Made by a program: the position numbers and the translations under genes. A stretch of 64,000 nt of DNA from an uncultured Prevotellaceae bacterium (GTDB lineage Bacteria; Bacteroidota; Bacteroidia; Bacteroidales; Muribaculaceae), in NCBI GenBank assembly GCA_905210415.1, contig CAJLWM010000001.1:1-64000 (forward strand), read 5' to 3'. Shown here piece after piece: positions 36,198-46,792 of the stretch (within the stretch, counting starts at the first letter, position 1; every line of letters starts with the position of its first letter). The notes under the pieces are model-generated. The model did no database searches, was not told the DNA's origin, and saw only the letters and a program-made list of their open reading frames with translations.

Positions 36198-37214
36198 TCA
36201 CACTGTTACTCTCGCAAATGGAGGAAGTGTGATGTCACAATATTGTTTGTCAAGATATTTATAATACCCCGCAATGGCTATCATAGCAGCATTGTCGGTA
36301 GTGAACGAGCGCTTTGGGATAAACGCCTTTATGCCGCGTCGTTCGCAATACACTTGCACGGCATTGCGCACGCCTGAGTTGGCCGAAACGCCTCCGCCGA
36401 TAGCCACAGTCTTAATTCCGGTTTGCTTAATCGCCTTGCCAAACTTGTCCATCAGTATGTCGATGATGGTTTTCTGCAACGAGGCTGCCAAGTCGGCGCG
36501 GTTTTCCTCGATGAAGTTAGGATTCTCCTTCAACGCATCACGCAACGTGTAGAGGAACGATGTCTTCAATCCACTGAAACTATAATCCAAACCTGGGATG
36601 TGAGGCTTGCTGAACTTAAATTTCTCAGCATCGCCTTCTTGAGCCAAACGGTCGATAATCGGTCCGCCTGGGTAAGGCAATCCCATCACTTTGGCGCACT
36701 TGTCGAATGCCTCACCTGCAGCATCGTCGATTGTCTGTCCGAGCACCTCCATCTTGTTTGGCGCATTCACACGGATAATCTGCGAGTTGCCGCCCGACAC
36801 AAGCAAGCAAAGATATGGGAACTCTGGCACTTCAGTATTCTCGTCTTCCTTAACGAAATGCGCAAGCACATGGCCATGAAGGTGATTGACGTCGACCAAT
36901 GGCACTCCAAGCGACAAAGCAAGCCCCTTGGCAAACGAGGTGCCAACGAGCAACGAGCCCATAAGACCCGGCCCGCGAGTAAACGCTATCGCATCAATAT
37001 CTTTCTTGTCGATACCAGCTTGACGAATGGCTTCGCTCACCACTGGCACTATATTCTGCTGGTGAGCACGCGATGCCAATTCTGGCACCACGCCACCATA
37101 TGCTTCATGCACCTTCTGACTTGCAATCACATTGCTTAGCAGCACACCATCACGCAGCACAGCTGCCGACGTATCGTCGCACGACGATTCTATTCCAAGT
37201 ATTACTACGCTCAT
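36198..37214 (-). CDS. tsaD: tRNA N6-threonylcarbamoyladenosine transferase
   Basis: 338-residue ASKHA-fold enzyme that transfers threonylcarbamoyl to A37 of ANN-reading tRNAs with TsaB/TsaE. It opens ILGIESSCDDTSAAVL; VNHLHGHVLAHF supplies the metal-binding histidines; VSGGNSQI and GGVSANSGVRN are the nucleotide motifs. Essential core gene in most bacteria. Full length. Confidence 0.98.
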   Translation of the reverse strand: MSVVILGIESSCDDTSAAVLRDGVLLSNVIASQKVHEAYGGVVPELASRAHQQNIVPVVSEAIRQAGIDKKDIDAIAFTRGPGLMGSLLVGTSFAKGLALSLGVPLVDVNHLHGHVLAHFVKEDENTEVPEFPYLCLLVSGGNSQIIRVNAPNKMEVLGQTIDDAAGEAFDKCAKVMGLPYPGGPIIDRLAQEGDAEKFKFSKPHIPGLDYSFSGLKTSFLYTLRDALKENPNFIEENRADLAASLQKTIIDILMDKFGKAIKQTGIKTVAIGGGVSANSGVRNAVQVYCERRGIKAFIPKRSFTTDNAAMIAIAGYYKYLDKQYCDITLPPFARVTV

Positions 37215-37264
37215 AGTCTTTCCTTATATATTATTCGCATTACACGATGTTTTTATTATCTTCA

Positions 37265-38437
37265 CTAAAATATGTCGAACCTATAGCCAACAGTGAACGC
37301 CGCACTCTCTATAGAGTTGAAGAAGCTATAGTTCCTGCTCTTATACCAATGCCCGTCCATCTTCATGGCAAGTCCATAGAAAAAGCGACTATGGTTATAC
37401 ACCACGCCCATTTTCCCTTTTATGTTCACCGAGAATATGTTGCCATACCCGTCGATATTATCTCTAAAGCAGTGCTTAAAGCCAATTGATGGTAGCACCG
37501 ATATATTAAACAACCAATTGGGCTTAAACACCCAATTATAACCATAGCCAAGCAAGAAGCAATAGTCGTTGTACTTAAAACGATACACCATCTTGTCGAA
37601 CGGCAACTGTGGACGCATATCCTCAGGCAATTGCATAAAGTCGAGACCCACATTCTGGTGCGACACGGTGATGCCGGCAATCATCGATCCCGCACTCTTG
37701 CGCTGATATTTCGAGAAGCTGTAAGCCGCTCCTTGCGAATATTTTTTATGGTTGAAGAAGTAATAGGCATCAACGCCATACGACTCTCGTATCAGCCCCG
37801 GAAATCTCACCGACAACCATTTGCCATTATCATAATCGCCAAATCGCTTAATGTTTGTGCCTCCAGAGTTCTTGCTATAATACGCTTCTGCAGCAAGAAG
37901 CGCGCAAGTGAACTGAAATTCCAGCTTTTTTTGCCCCGTACCATGACCGCCAAACCACCTATTCACTTCGCCCGTATAGCCAAGCGATACTGCCATATAC
38001 GAAACGTAGGCTCCGAGGTTGGCCGACACATTAGATATCATCACTATGTCTTTTCTGCCTGGGAAACGCATGGCATAACTATCCATCCATTCCTCGTTTT
38101 TGGCAAATGCCTTACATCTATGTCCTGTGCCCACCACATATTCTGGGTCGTAGCTATTAAATGTGCGGTCGCCCCAGCGATAGATGTTGACACACAATTG
38201 CAGAAACGACGGATATTCTATTGTTTCGTCATTCAGATCGAGTTTACCCTTACGCAACTGCTGCTTCCAGTAGTCGCCACCACGCGATTGCACTTTCTCC
38301 TGCACCACGCTATCGGCTTCTCTCACGTCGGCAAAGTCTATGCTATCGGTTGGCGCCAACGGGACATCCACATCCTGCGCTTGCATCGTGCCTATAGCAA
38401 GCACCGCCATCATTAATATGCCAAACAACCTGCTCAT
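37265..38437 (-). CDS. DUF4421 family outer-membrane-type protein
   Basis: 390 residues with signal peptide 1-20 (ending TMQA). Aromatic-rich alternating beta strands run to the final YRFDIF, an outer-membrane barrel-like end. The middle (FNSYDPEYVVGTGHRCKAFAKNEEW) matches DUF4421 as I know it from Bacteroidetes. Its ATG overlaps the tamB stop (ATGA), so it is coupled to the TamB gene and may share an envelope-assembly role. Function unknown. Confidence 0.8.
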   Translation of the reverse strand: MSRLFGILMMAVLAIGTMQAQDVDVPLAPTDSIDFADVREADSVVQEKVQSRGGDYWKQQLRKGKLDLNDETIEYPSFLQLCVNIYRWGDRTFNSYDPEYVVGTGHRCKAFAKNEEWMDSYAMRFPGRKDIVMISNVSANLGAYVSYMAVSLGYTGEVNRWFGGHGTGQKKLEFQFTCALLAAEAYYSKNSGGTNIKRFGDYDNGKWLSVRFPGLIRESYGVDAYYFFNHKKYSQGAAYSFSKYQRKSAGSMIAGITVSHQNVGLDFMQLPEDMRPQLPFDKMVYRFKYNDYCFLLGYGYNWVFKPNWLFNISVLPSIGFKHCFRDNIDGYGNIFSVNIKGKMGVVYNHSRFFYGLAMKMDGHWYKSRNYSFFNSIESAAFTVGYRFDIF

Positions 38438-41400
38438 TTGCTACCCACAGAATCCACTTTTTCTTCTTTTTGTTTCACGGCTACACTATCAGGCTTTGCC
38501 TTTATCGCCGTGCGCTTGCGAGAGAATGGATTCTCGAAATCAAATTTAAATTCCACACCCACGCCTTGCGTTGTGAGCGCACTACGCACAAGGTAGTTTT
38601 GGTCATTAAAGTGATTGTATGCCTTCAATCGCACAGTACCTCTGTTATTAAGCAAATACTCGATATCAAAGTCACCGATGAAATTACTATTTCGTGTATT
38701 CATCGAATTGTCGCGATAACCGAAATTACCATTAAACAGCAATCGATTGTTGAGCAACTGGCTCGACAACGCAAAGTCTACCTCAACATCACTGAAATCG
38801 CCCTTGTCGCTTCGCAGATTAGGAGCAATGCTCCAATTGTCGCTCAATTGTCCGAGTATATTTGCCAACTGGCTCGACAACGTAGATGATGCCACCGACG
38901 TCAATTCATTACCACGGTTAGCGTTGCCCATATATTCCGGTGTATAGAATCGGTTCAATGCCAGCAGATAGAGTATCTGGCGATTCATCATATCATCGGT
39001 GCTCACAATACTCTTCACCTTGCGTGCAGCATCGGTGCTGATGGTAGGGAAGTCAAGATCAAACGAAATATCGGGCTGACGCATATCGCCACGCGCTATC
39101 AACACTGCGTTCACAGGCACACTGGTGCGGTTGAGTTCACGGTCTGATGCAAACGATTCATCAAGGTCGAGCAGGTTGGCATTTAGCGAATATGTCGCCT
39201 TAATGTCAAGGTCGGCGCTATATGGGTCGCCATTAAAACTAATCTTGCTGCCCTCGTTTATCTTAAAGTCCTTGATAATCACATCTTGCAATGTGAAGTT
39301 GTAATTACCCTTCTCCAACTCATATTTTCCATACATGCCCAGACTTTCGTCGGTGCTATCGTAGGTCAGGCGCAAATTGCCATTACCGTTACCACGAATC
39401 TTATCGCCGCCCACAGGGTCCATCACCACCACAAGCTGTGCCTCGTTTGTAATATCGGCCTGAATATCAATCTTAAATATCGATGGCTTCGAAGCCTCTT
39501 CCTCTTTCTTCTTGGTGAGTTCCTTTACTATCGATGGAATACCGTCATTCTCCTCTACAGCTTCTTTCTTGCCACGGTCGCGGAATGTTATGAACGTGTA
39601 TTCACTGGCAGCAAGATCGTCGCTAAGCACAAATGTGAATTTGCTTCGGTCGCAAGTCTCCATATTCACGCCTATGGTGCAGATGCCTGGACCGCCCTTC
39701 ACATACGCCGATCCGTTGCCATACACCACGCCATACCAATCGGGGCTAAGCGCTGGCGTAACGTCGTAGCACAAGAAATTCTTCGCCTCGGTGATATTGA
39801 AGTCAAACACTGGCCGGTGGAAATTGTCGTGTTTCAGCCATCCATCAACCCGTGCCGTATTGCCCTCTCTATCGTGAATAGTAATACCATTAAATTCTAT
39901 CAAGCCCGGCACTATATGCACCGAATCGCTTGCCGTGTAGTAGACATTGGTGTAATCCACCTTGAATTTCAATTCATCGGCAAAAATGTCGCCATAGAGA
40001 TTGATATTATGGAAATCGCCATACAAGCACGCTTTTCCCGACACCTCGCCTTGAATTGACGATGTGATGGCGGCCATAAACGGCTGCAAGAATCCGAGCT
40101 GCGCCTTGTGCGCATCAAAGTTGATGCTCAGCGAGTCGCGCGTAGGATAAATCTCGCCATAGATCACCGAACGCAAGTCGTTGTCTTGGTCGATATCGGC
40201 ATGTATGTTGATTGCCTTTGTTTCGTTATCCCAATTGCTGCGTATGTCGGCATCGCCCATCACACATTTATTATATGAGATGCGGTCGACATGCAGATTT
40301 GGCGTCTCAAGTATCGGAGCTCCAGACAACAGATTCGACGCGAAGAATCGTCCGGTGGCAACACCACCAAACATAACGTTATCTATAGCAAGTGTTTCAA
40401 ACACATAGTCGAGACTCATATGATTCAAATCCACCGAAAGCACATCGGCAGGATTTTTCGACACCTTACCATCAATAAGCACTCGCTGATTGTCGCACAC
40501 ACCGCAAAGGCCGTTCACGGCTATCACTCCGCCGTCAATCTGCACAGATGCTGGCTTCACCTGCCATACGGTATCGTTAAACACCAGTTCTGTAGGGTTA
40601 ACGTTGATGTTCACAGCAAGGGCATCGTCGCTCGCTCTGCGGAATAGCGCACTCAGGTCAATAGTACCCTTTATGGTTCTATCGGTCATCACTCGCCACG
40701 ACACATCGGTGTCTAAGCGGTCGTTCACCGCATTTCCGTTGAGTTCCACACGAGTCTTGCCTCGCTTCAATGGGAATATGGTTTGCGCTTTCAGCTTCAC
40801 ATTATCTTCATTTGAGCGCTTCATAGCCTCAACGTAGGTCGATTCTATCACCTTATTGCCTTGTTGCAGATATGGCGCGTTGAGCGAAACTGCAAAACTG
40901 CCATCCGACTCATTAACATAACCGTTGATTGTGGTCTTATAGATCACATTCACCGGCAACTTAAACATCGGCTGTAATTCAGGCTGTGGCTCAAGTGTGA
41001 AATCAAACTTAAAGTCGTTTTCTCTGCGATTGTTCAGCTCCTTGTCGTTTTGCTTTATCAGCGATGGCAACGACTGCGACAACACATTCTGCATCACAGG
41101 CACAAGGCTCACGAAATCATACGAGCCCGACACATTACCATTCAGGAAATCAGAAGTGACAGTGATGCTCTGTGGCACATTCTCATTGTTTGCCTCAAGC
41201 AAGAACGATTTGATATGCAATCCCTTATCCTCGCCATCTACTAACGCCAAATTGCGCACTTCTATATCGCCAGTGGCATTATCTATCTTATTGCCATAGA
41301 AACTTGCACTCGCCTCAAGCGACAGGTTACACTTATCATTACCCTTCATCAGATGAAGCGCCTCAAGATTGGCGTGTCGCACTTCAAGACCGGCATCCAC

Positions 41401-42975
41401 TTCTGATTGCGTTCCTGCCTTCTTCAGCAGACCGTTTATGCTTGCTTGGCAGTTAGGGTCATCCACCGACACTAATCCGTCGAGGGCGTCGCCATCCACC
41501 ATTACATCGGCATTTATATTGCTGTATCTATATCCCTTGAAATCAATAAACGGCACAGAGCCTTTTAGGCTACCATCCACACGGCCTCGCTTCACCTTGG
41601 CTTCAATCTGGGCATCAAGCGCCACATCGCCAAGTAGAGGCTCCTTGCTGAGCAATCGTCCGAGCTTCACCTTGTTTGTTGATACCTTTCCTACAAAATC
41701 AAGCTTGCCAGGCTGAATGTCACTCACATTGCCATTCACAGCCACATGCCCGATTGAGGTGGAGATATCGCCATCGAAGCGCACATTTCGAGTGTCGCCC
41801 TTTGCCGAACCATCAATGCTAATATTGCCGCATTTCGCTATAATCTTAGCAGCACCACCGCTCAATCGCGATAACGAAGAAGTGATTTTTACCACTTCGC
41901 TTGCATTGGCATCCACCGCGATGTGAGGCACATCATACGATAGGTGCTTCGCATTTGAAAGATCTCGCAACTTACCTCGCAGATTAACCATCAATTTCTT
42001 GTTCTCAGTGTAAGCCGACAATGTAGACACATTGAGCGAATCTACATTTCCACTGGCTTGCAACGTCAAATATATCGGCTCATCAAACTTGGCAAGCGCT
42101 GGCACAAAGCCGCTCAAGTCGCTCGGTGTGACATACACATTGGCGAGCGTCAAATCTATTGGCGACGACATGATGTCTTGCTTCAAATTGGCAAGGCCAT
42201 TGATTTTCACGCCTATAGAATCATTAGTGATAAGTGAGTTCTGCAACTCCACGCGAGTGCCCACAAGCGCCAATTGATTGTTGTTTATCACAACACTCGA
42301 CGCAAAATCTTTTAGCACAAAGCCACAATGCTCGTCAAACGACACGCGCTTCACATCCACCACGAAATCGTCATTTTTCAATCGAGGCAACGACACATCG
42401 GCTCGCAGATTGGCAATGCTGATGTGGTTTTTATCAAACTTGTCGTTACGGCGAGGCTCACTGAGCACATCGTAGGTCAATTCACTTCTGCGAATCACCA
42501 AGTTGTATATCTTAACGTCAAATTTAGTTGGCTGCTTCTTCTCGTCTTTCTTCGACAGAGCATCTATGATAAACTGCAAGTTTGTAGGCGTATCGGGCGT
42601 GGCCTTTGTCACCCTACCCTTCATACCGATAATTTCACCGTAAGTGAAAACCAATCGCTTGTTTGCTATCAGGTTGTAGATACTCACTCCTGCACCCAAC
42701 TTGTCTACATAGAGCAACGAATCACCTTTCTGATCGGGCACGAACACTTCGTGCAACACCAAATCGTGAAATGGCGAGATATTTATCGACCCGATGTTCA
42801 CATCCGCTCCAAGCAACTTAGAAAGTTCTTTTTCGCCCTCGCTACATATCTCTTTTTGCACCGACGGGAGAGACAACACAACATACAAGGCAGCAAACAG
42901 CAGAACAGCGGCACTCAGAAATGCCACTACCACCATACGCAGCGCTTTATATATTCTCATTACCGACTTTCTCAT
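38434..42975 (-). CDS. tamB: translocation and assembly module TamB-like AsmA-family protein
   Basis: 1513 residues. A single N-terminal membrane helix (about 12-35; MVVVAFLSAAVLLFAALYVVL) anchors a very long periplasmic chain of repetitive beta strands, as in TamB/AsmA-like bridge proteins that carry lipids or help barrel assembly between the two membranes. The C-terminal about 450 residues fit the DUF490/TamB domain (NRQILYLLALNRF, then DFDIEYLLNNRGTVRLKAYN). A Lys-rich tail after the barrel-like end is seen in Bacteroidetes homologues. It lies 37 bases after nadE and overlaps the DUF4421 gene. Confidence 0.92.
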   Translation of the reverse strand: MRKSVMRIYKALRMVVVAFLSAAVLLFAALYVVLSLPSVQKEICSEGEKELSKLLGADVNIGSINISPFHDLVLHEVFVPDQKGDSLLYVDKLGAGVSIYNLIANKRLVFTYGEIIGMKGRVTKATPDTPTNLQFIIDALSKKDEKKQPTKFDVKIYNLVIRRSELTYDVLSEPRRNDKFDKNHISIANLRADVSLPRLKNDDFVVDVKRVSFDEHCGFVLKDFASSVVINNNQLALVGTRVELQNSLITNDSIGVKINGLANLKQDIMSSPIDLTLANVYVTPSDLSGFVPALAKFDEPIYLTLQASGNVDSLNVSTLSAYTENKKLMVNLRGKLRDLSNAKHLSYDVPHIAVDANASEVVKITSSLSRLSGGAAKIIAKCGNISIDGSAKGDTRNVRFDGDISTSIGHVAVNGNVSDIQPGKLDFVGKVSTNKVKLGRLLSKEPLLGDVALDAQIEAKVKRGRVDGSLKGSVPFIDFKGYRYSNINADVMVDGDALDGLVSVDDPNCQASINGLLKKAGTQSEVDAGLEVRHANLEALHLMKGNDKCNLSLEASASFYGNKIDNATGDIEVRNLALVDGEDKGLHIKSFLLEANNENVPQSITVTSDFLNGNVSGSYDFVSLVPVMQNVLSQSLPSLIKQNDKELNNRRENDFKFDFTLEPQPELQPMFKLPVNVIYKTTINGYVNESDGSFAVSLNAPYLQQGNKVIESTYVEAMKRSNEDNVKLKAQTIFPLKRGKTRVELNGNAVNDRLDTDVSWRVMTDRTIKGTIDLSALFRRASDDALAVNINVNPTELVFNDTVWQVKPASVQIDGGVIAVNGLCGVCDNQRVLIDGKVSKNPADVLSVDLNHMSLDYVFETLAIDNVMFGGVATGRFFASNLLSGAPILETPNLHVDRISYNKCVMGDADIRSNWDNETKAINIHADIDQDNDLRSVIYGEIYPTRDSLSINFDAHKAQLGFLQPFMAAITSSIQGEVSGKACLYGDFHNINLYGDIFADELKFKVDYTNVYYTASDSVHIVPGLIEFNGITIHDREGNTARVDGWLKHDNFHRPVFDFNITEAKNFLCYDVTPALSPDWYGVVYGNGSAYVKGGPGICTIGVNMETCDRSKFTFVLSDDLAASEYTFITFRDRGKKEAVEENDGIPSIVKELTKKKEEEASKPSIFKIDIQADITNEAQLVVVMDPVGGDKIRGNGNGNLRLTYDSTDESLGMYGKYELEKGNYNFTLQDVIIKDFKINEGSKISFNGDPYSADLDIKATYSLNANLLDLDESFASDRELNRTSVPVNAVLIARGDMRQPDISFDLDFPTISTDAARKVKSIVSTDDMMNRQILYLLALNRFYTPEYMGNANRGNELTSVASSTLSSQLANILGQLSDNWSIAPNLRSDKGDFSDVEVDFALSSQLLNNRLLFNGNFGYRDNSMNTRNSNFIGDFDIEYLLNNRGTVRLKAYNHFNDQNYLVRSALTTQGVGVEFKFDFENPFSRKRTAIKAKPDSVAVKQKEEKVDSVGSK

Positions 42976-43012
42976 TCTGCTTGAGCAATAGAATATTGGT
43001 TTCTCAAATCTA

Positions 43013-44962
43013 TCAATCTAAATTTTCGCATTCTTTCAACCACAATGCCGAGCAGGCATCGCTTGGCATGCGCCAATCGCCTCGTGGCGAAAGGCTCACT
43101 GCTCCCACTTTTGGTCCGTCTGGCAAACACGAGCGCTTATACTGCTGTGTAAAGAATCGGCGGCAGAACGTGGTGAGCCACTTCTTTATCACATCGCGAT
43201 CATATTCGCCAGCAAATGCCTCGCAAGCAAGAAAATAGATTTTCTTTGGCGAGAATCCGTAGGCAAGCATATTATAGATAAAGAAATCATGCAATTCGTA
43301 TGGACCCACAAGGTCTTCAGTTTTTTGCTGGATTTTTCCCTCATCATCTGTAGGCGTAAGTTCTGGGCTTATCGGGGTATCCACGATGTCAAGCAGAGTC
43401 AAGCGAGTCTGCGCTCCCCATGCTTCTACAGCCACATTGTCGGCAATCCAGCGCACCAGGCATTTCACAAGCGTCTTGGCGATGCTGGCATTCACGCCAT
43501 ACATCGACATGTGGTCGCCATTATATGTGGCCCAACCAAGAGCCAATTCCGACAAATCGCCAGTGCCAAGCACCATGCCATTATACTTGTTGGCACAATC
43601 CATAAGTATCTGAGTGCGTTCGCGAGCCTGAGAGTTTTCGTATGTGGCATCGTGAACGTTTGCGTCATGCCCAATATCACGGAAATGAAGTGTCACAGCA
43701 TCGCCAATAGGTATCTCCTTGATAGTAATGCCCATATCCTTCATTAGACTAAGAGCATTGGTGAGAGTGCGGTCGCTTGTGCCAAATCCAGGCATAGTGA
43801 TGCCAATGATGTTGCTCTTATCTAAGCCAAGACGGTCAAACGCGCGCTCTGCAATAAGCAATGCGAGAGTAGAGTCCAATCCGCCCGACACGCCGATAAC
43901 CAACGACTTGGCATGCACAAACTGCATTCGGCGCATAAGCGCTTCGGTCTGTATATTGAAAATCTCTTCGCAACGGCTATTGAGTTTTTCATTATCGGCT
44001 GGCACAAATGGGTTCTTGTCAACGCTGCGATAAAGCGTGTCGATATTCTCCAACTCTTTGACATACAATTCCACCTCACGATAAGAGTAACAATGAGCAT
44101 GCAGCGACGATGCAAAACTGCTATTGGTGATACGAGCATTGTTGATGCGCTCAATATCCACGTCGGCTATCTGCATCTGTTCTTTCACACTGAAGCGCTC
44201 GCCCTGACAAAGCACATCGCCCAACTCTGCGGCAATGGCATTGCCGGCAAACACGAGGTCGGTGGTAGATTCGCCATATCCGCACGACGAATATACATAA
44301 GCGCACAAGCAACTTTGCGACTGATGGCGAATGAGCGACATCAAGCGGTCGTGCTTACCCACCAACTCATTTGTGGCTGATAGATTCACTATCACATTAG
44401 CACCATTGATTGCCGCCAACGAACTGGTTGGCACCGGAGCCCAAAGGTCCTCGCATATCTCGCAAGCGAATTTCACATCGCCAAATCTGAATAGCACATC
44501 GTTGCCAAACGGCACCGCATCGTTTTCGCCTATCTGTATCACAGCGTCTGATTTTATCATCCAGTCTGACGAGAACCAACGCTTTTCGTAAAATTCTTTA
44601 TAGTTAGGGATATATCTTTTGGCTATCACACCTGCTACAATGCCACAATTTATCACCACGGCACAATTATACAGGCGGCCCTCATGCATTATCGGAGCGC
44701 CCACCACAGCCACCATTTCCTTGCCACGCATCGATTCGGCAATCTTCTCAATGCCTTGAATCGCGCCGCGCAAAAGGGTGTTTTGAGTAAACAAATCGCC
44801 GCAAGTATATCCTGTTATACACAATTCCGGGAACACCACAAGTTGCACCTGCTTGCTATATGCCTCATCAATCCACTTGATAATATGTTGCACATTGGCT
44901 TCGCAATCAGCCACATTCACCGCAGGCACCACCGAGGCGGTTCGTATGAATCCGTAGTTCAT
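43013..44962 (-). CDS. nadE: glutamine-dependent NAD+ synthetase
   Basis: 649 residues. N-terminal nitrilase-type amidase releases ammonia from glutamine: Glu46 in VVFPELCITGY, a Lys near 115 and Cys170 in EICEDLWAP. The C-terminal synthetase amidates deamido-NAD+ with ATP: P-loop GVSGGLDSTLAL, STYNGDHMSMYGV-like region and GTGDLSELALGWATYN. Full length for the bifunctional type. A divergent promoter pair separates it from the PAS gene. Confidence 0.96.
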   Translation of the reverse strand: MNYGFIRTASVVPAVNVADCEANVQHIIKWIDEAYSKQVQLVVFPELCITGYTCGDLFTQNTLLRGAIQGIEKIAESMRGKEMVAVVGAPIMHEGRLYNCAVVINCGIVAGVIAKRYIPNYKEFYEKRWFSSDWMIKSDAVIQIGENDAVPFGNDVLFRFGDVKFACEICEDLWAPVPTSSLAAINGANVIVNLSATNELVGKHDRLMSLIRHQSQSCLCAYVYSSCGYGESTTDLVFAGNAIAAELGDVLCQGERFSVKEQMQIADVDIERINNARITNSSFASSLHAHCYSYREVELYVKELENIDTLYRSVDKNPFVPADNEKLNSRCEEIFNIQTEALMRRMQFVHAKSLVIGVSGGLDSTLALLIAERAFDRLGLDKSNIIGITMPGFGTSDRTLTNALSLMKDMGITIKEIPIGDAVTLHFRDIGHDANVHDATYENSQARERTQILMDCANKYNGMVLGTGDLSELALGWATYNGDHMSMYGVNASIAKTLVKCLVRWIADNVAVEAWGAQTRLTLLDIVDTPISPELTPTDDEGKIQQKTEDLVGPYELHDFFIYNMLAYGFSPKKIYFLACEAFAGEYDRDVIKKWLTTFCRRFFTQQYKRSCLPDGPKVGAVSLSPRGDWRMPSDACSALWLKECENLD

Positions 44963-45012
44963 GAATATTGTCGTTTTTTTTCTTATCTGTTTCTAATGCA
45001 TTAATTAACCTA

Positions 45013-45020
45013 CAAAAGTA
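45013..45020 (-). promoter_or_regulatory. -7 box of nadE
   Basis: Minus strand TACTTTTG, 51 bases before the nadE ATG. Confidence 0.55.
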
Positions 45021-45038
45021 ATAAAAAAAGCCCGAACA

Positions 45039-45070
45039 TTTGCCAATTTACCCAAATTGCTTTATTTTTG
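45039..45070 (+). promoter_or_regulatory. promoter of the PAS-glycosyltransferase pair
   Basis: TTTG (45039-45042), 20 bases, TATTTTTG (45063-45070), 61 bases before the PAS gene ATG and just beside the nadE promoter. Confidence 0.65.
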
Positions 45071-45130
45071 TATTATCGGAAAACATGAACTACAATTTCT
45101 AACCCAAATAATTATCTTTTAGCTGCATAT

Positions 45131-46789
45131 ATGTACGCCACACTTAACATACTGGCATCAGCATCACCACTTCTGGGTTTTGTGATAAATATTGACACCT
45201 CGGCATTTCTGATTGTAGTGTCAACCATCTTCGCGCTGTTTGTGTTTTCGGTGGTACTCATCTTCCATTTCATTGCTCACAAAGCAAGGAAAATACGCGC
45301 CTCGATAAATCTTTCTTACGAAGACAATCTCAACCTCAACAGCGACACTTGTAAACGGCTCACCGAAGCCATTCCTTCTGCAATCGTGATATATGACGTT
45401 GCCGGCAATTGCACGTATATCAACAACCATTGCCGCACAATGTTCGGTCTGGCAGCCGACCAGCCTGTATCCAACCTGTTTGACACGAAGATACTTTCTC
45501 CCGAAAACCAGCACACCATCAAAAGTGGCAAAAACATCCGCGATGTGGCATTTCTCAACTACACCGACGACGTATCGGGGATTTTGGGCAAGTCCACCAG
45601 CAGCAAGCAGGTGATAAAATACAGTATCCAGACCATACACGATATCCACGGTAATATAGCCAATTACATTCTTGCCATCAACGACATAACAGACGAATAC
45701 ACCCAACGACAAACCGCCGAGGAATATTCGTTGCTCCTTCGCGACAGTCTACAGCTGAGTGGAATTTCGGCTTATATCTACGATGTGCACGAAGACCGAT
45801 ACTACAAATTCAAAGGTCCGACAATCAATCCATGCAACCTCAACGCAACCGACGTGTTCAACCACATCTCTCCTTTGCATCGAAGCCAATACATAGAGAT
45901 GTTCTTGAAAATAAAGAATGGCGACATAGCCACCGACCGACGCCGATATAAGATGTACTCTAACGAGGCCGGCGCCTACTTCTATGTAGAAACATTCACC
46001 TACGGCATGACAGACGTGAGCGGCAATGTGGTGCGAATACTGCAAACCATTCGCAACGTAACCGAAAACCAAGAAAAGATTATCGAACTCGAAGCCATTC
46101 GCTTGATACAATCAAAGGCAATGGACATTGCCCATATGGTGTCGTGGCGATATATGATCGACAAACAAACTTTCAAGAATGCTGCTCCTGGCATCAACAT
46201 ATCAAAATCGTTTAAAGATGCCGTTGCCTGCATCCATCCAGAAGACAGGAACAAATACAAAAACCTTTTCGACAAGCTATCGAGCGGCGACATTGACGCT
46301 ATGCACATCACGGTGCGCAAGATTTCCCCGGATAGCGTATTTGAGTTATATGCCGTGCCAATGCGCACCGAAACAGGAGAAATATCCGAAATCATCGGCA
46401 TCTCTTGCGATGTTAGCGACCATTACACCACCGAGTCAAACCTATACGGTGTAAGAAACAAGGTGCATGCAATCATCAAAGCATCAAAAATATGGGTGTA
46501 TGACTATAATTGCACTACCGACAAATTATACATCCTATCGTGGAAATATGATGGCGCAAGAGAAACATCTAAGGAGACGTTCCTGCGCCTCGTGCATCCG
46601 AGCCAAAAAGCCGACGTAAATAAGATATTAGACAAAGTGCGCCGCCAAGAAATCGACTGCTTCAATATGCAGCTGAAAGTGCTTAGCGACAACGGCGAAG
46701 AATATAGCGACATAGAGTTTAACGGCCAAGCCTACGAATACCTCAACGGCTTGCCTACCAAAGTGATTGCCTACGCAAAATACATCTAA
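45131..46789 (+). CDS. membrane-anchored multi-PAS protein without output domain
   Basis: 552 residues. One membrane helix near the start (about 20-45; FLIVVSTIFALFVFSVVLIFHF). Then PAS-like sensor modules: about 75-190 (AIVIYDVAGNCTYINNHCRTMFGL), 205-315, 325-425 (ISDVSDH-type end) and 430-552. No histidine kinase, GGDEF, EAL or HTH domain follows; the protein stops at the fourth PAS. It is three bases upstream of a glycosyltransferase gene, so the pair is probably cotranscribed. Ligand and role unknown. Confidence 0.8.
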   Translation: MYATLNILASASPLLGFVINIDTSAFLIVVSTIFALFVFSVVLIFHFIAHKARKIRASINLSYEDNLNLNSDTCKRLTEAIPSAIVIYDVAGNCTYINNHCRTMFGLAADQPVSNLFDTKILSPENQHTIKSGKNIRDVAFLNYTDDVSGILGKSTSSKQVIKYSIQTIHDIHGNIANYILAINDITDEYTQRQTAEEYSLLLRDSLQLSGISAYIYDVHEDRYYKFKGPTINPCNLNATDVFNHISPLHRSQYIEMFLKIKNGDIATDRRRYKMYSNEAGAYFYVETFTYGMTDVSGNVVRILQTIRNVTENQEKIIELEAIRLIQSKAMDIAHMVSWRYMIDKQTFKNAAPGINISKSFKDAVACIHPEDRNKYKNLFDKLSSGDIDAMHITVRKISPDSVFELYAVPMRTETGEISEIIGISCDVSDHYTTESNLYGVRNKVHAIIKASKIWVYDYNCTTDKLYILSWKYDGARETSKETFLRLVHPSQKADVNKILDKVRRQEIDCFNMQLKVLSDNGEEYSDIEFNGQAYEYLNGLPTKVIAYAKYI

Positions 46790-46792
46790 TCT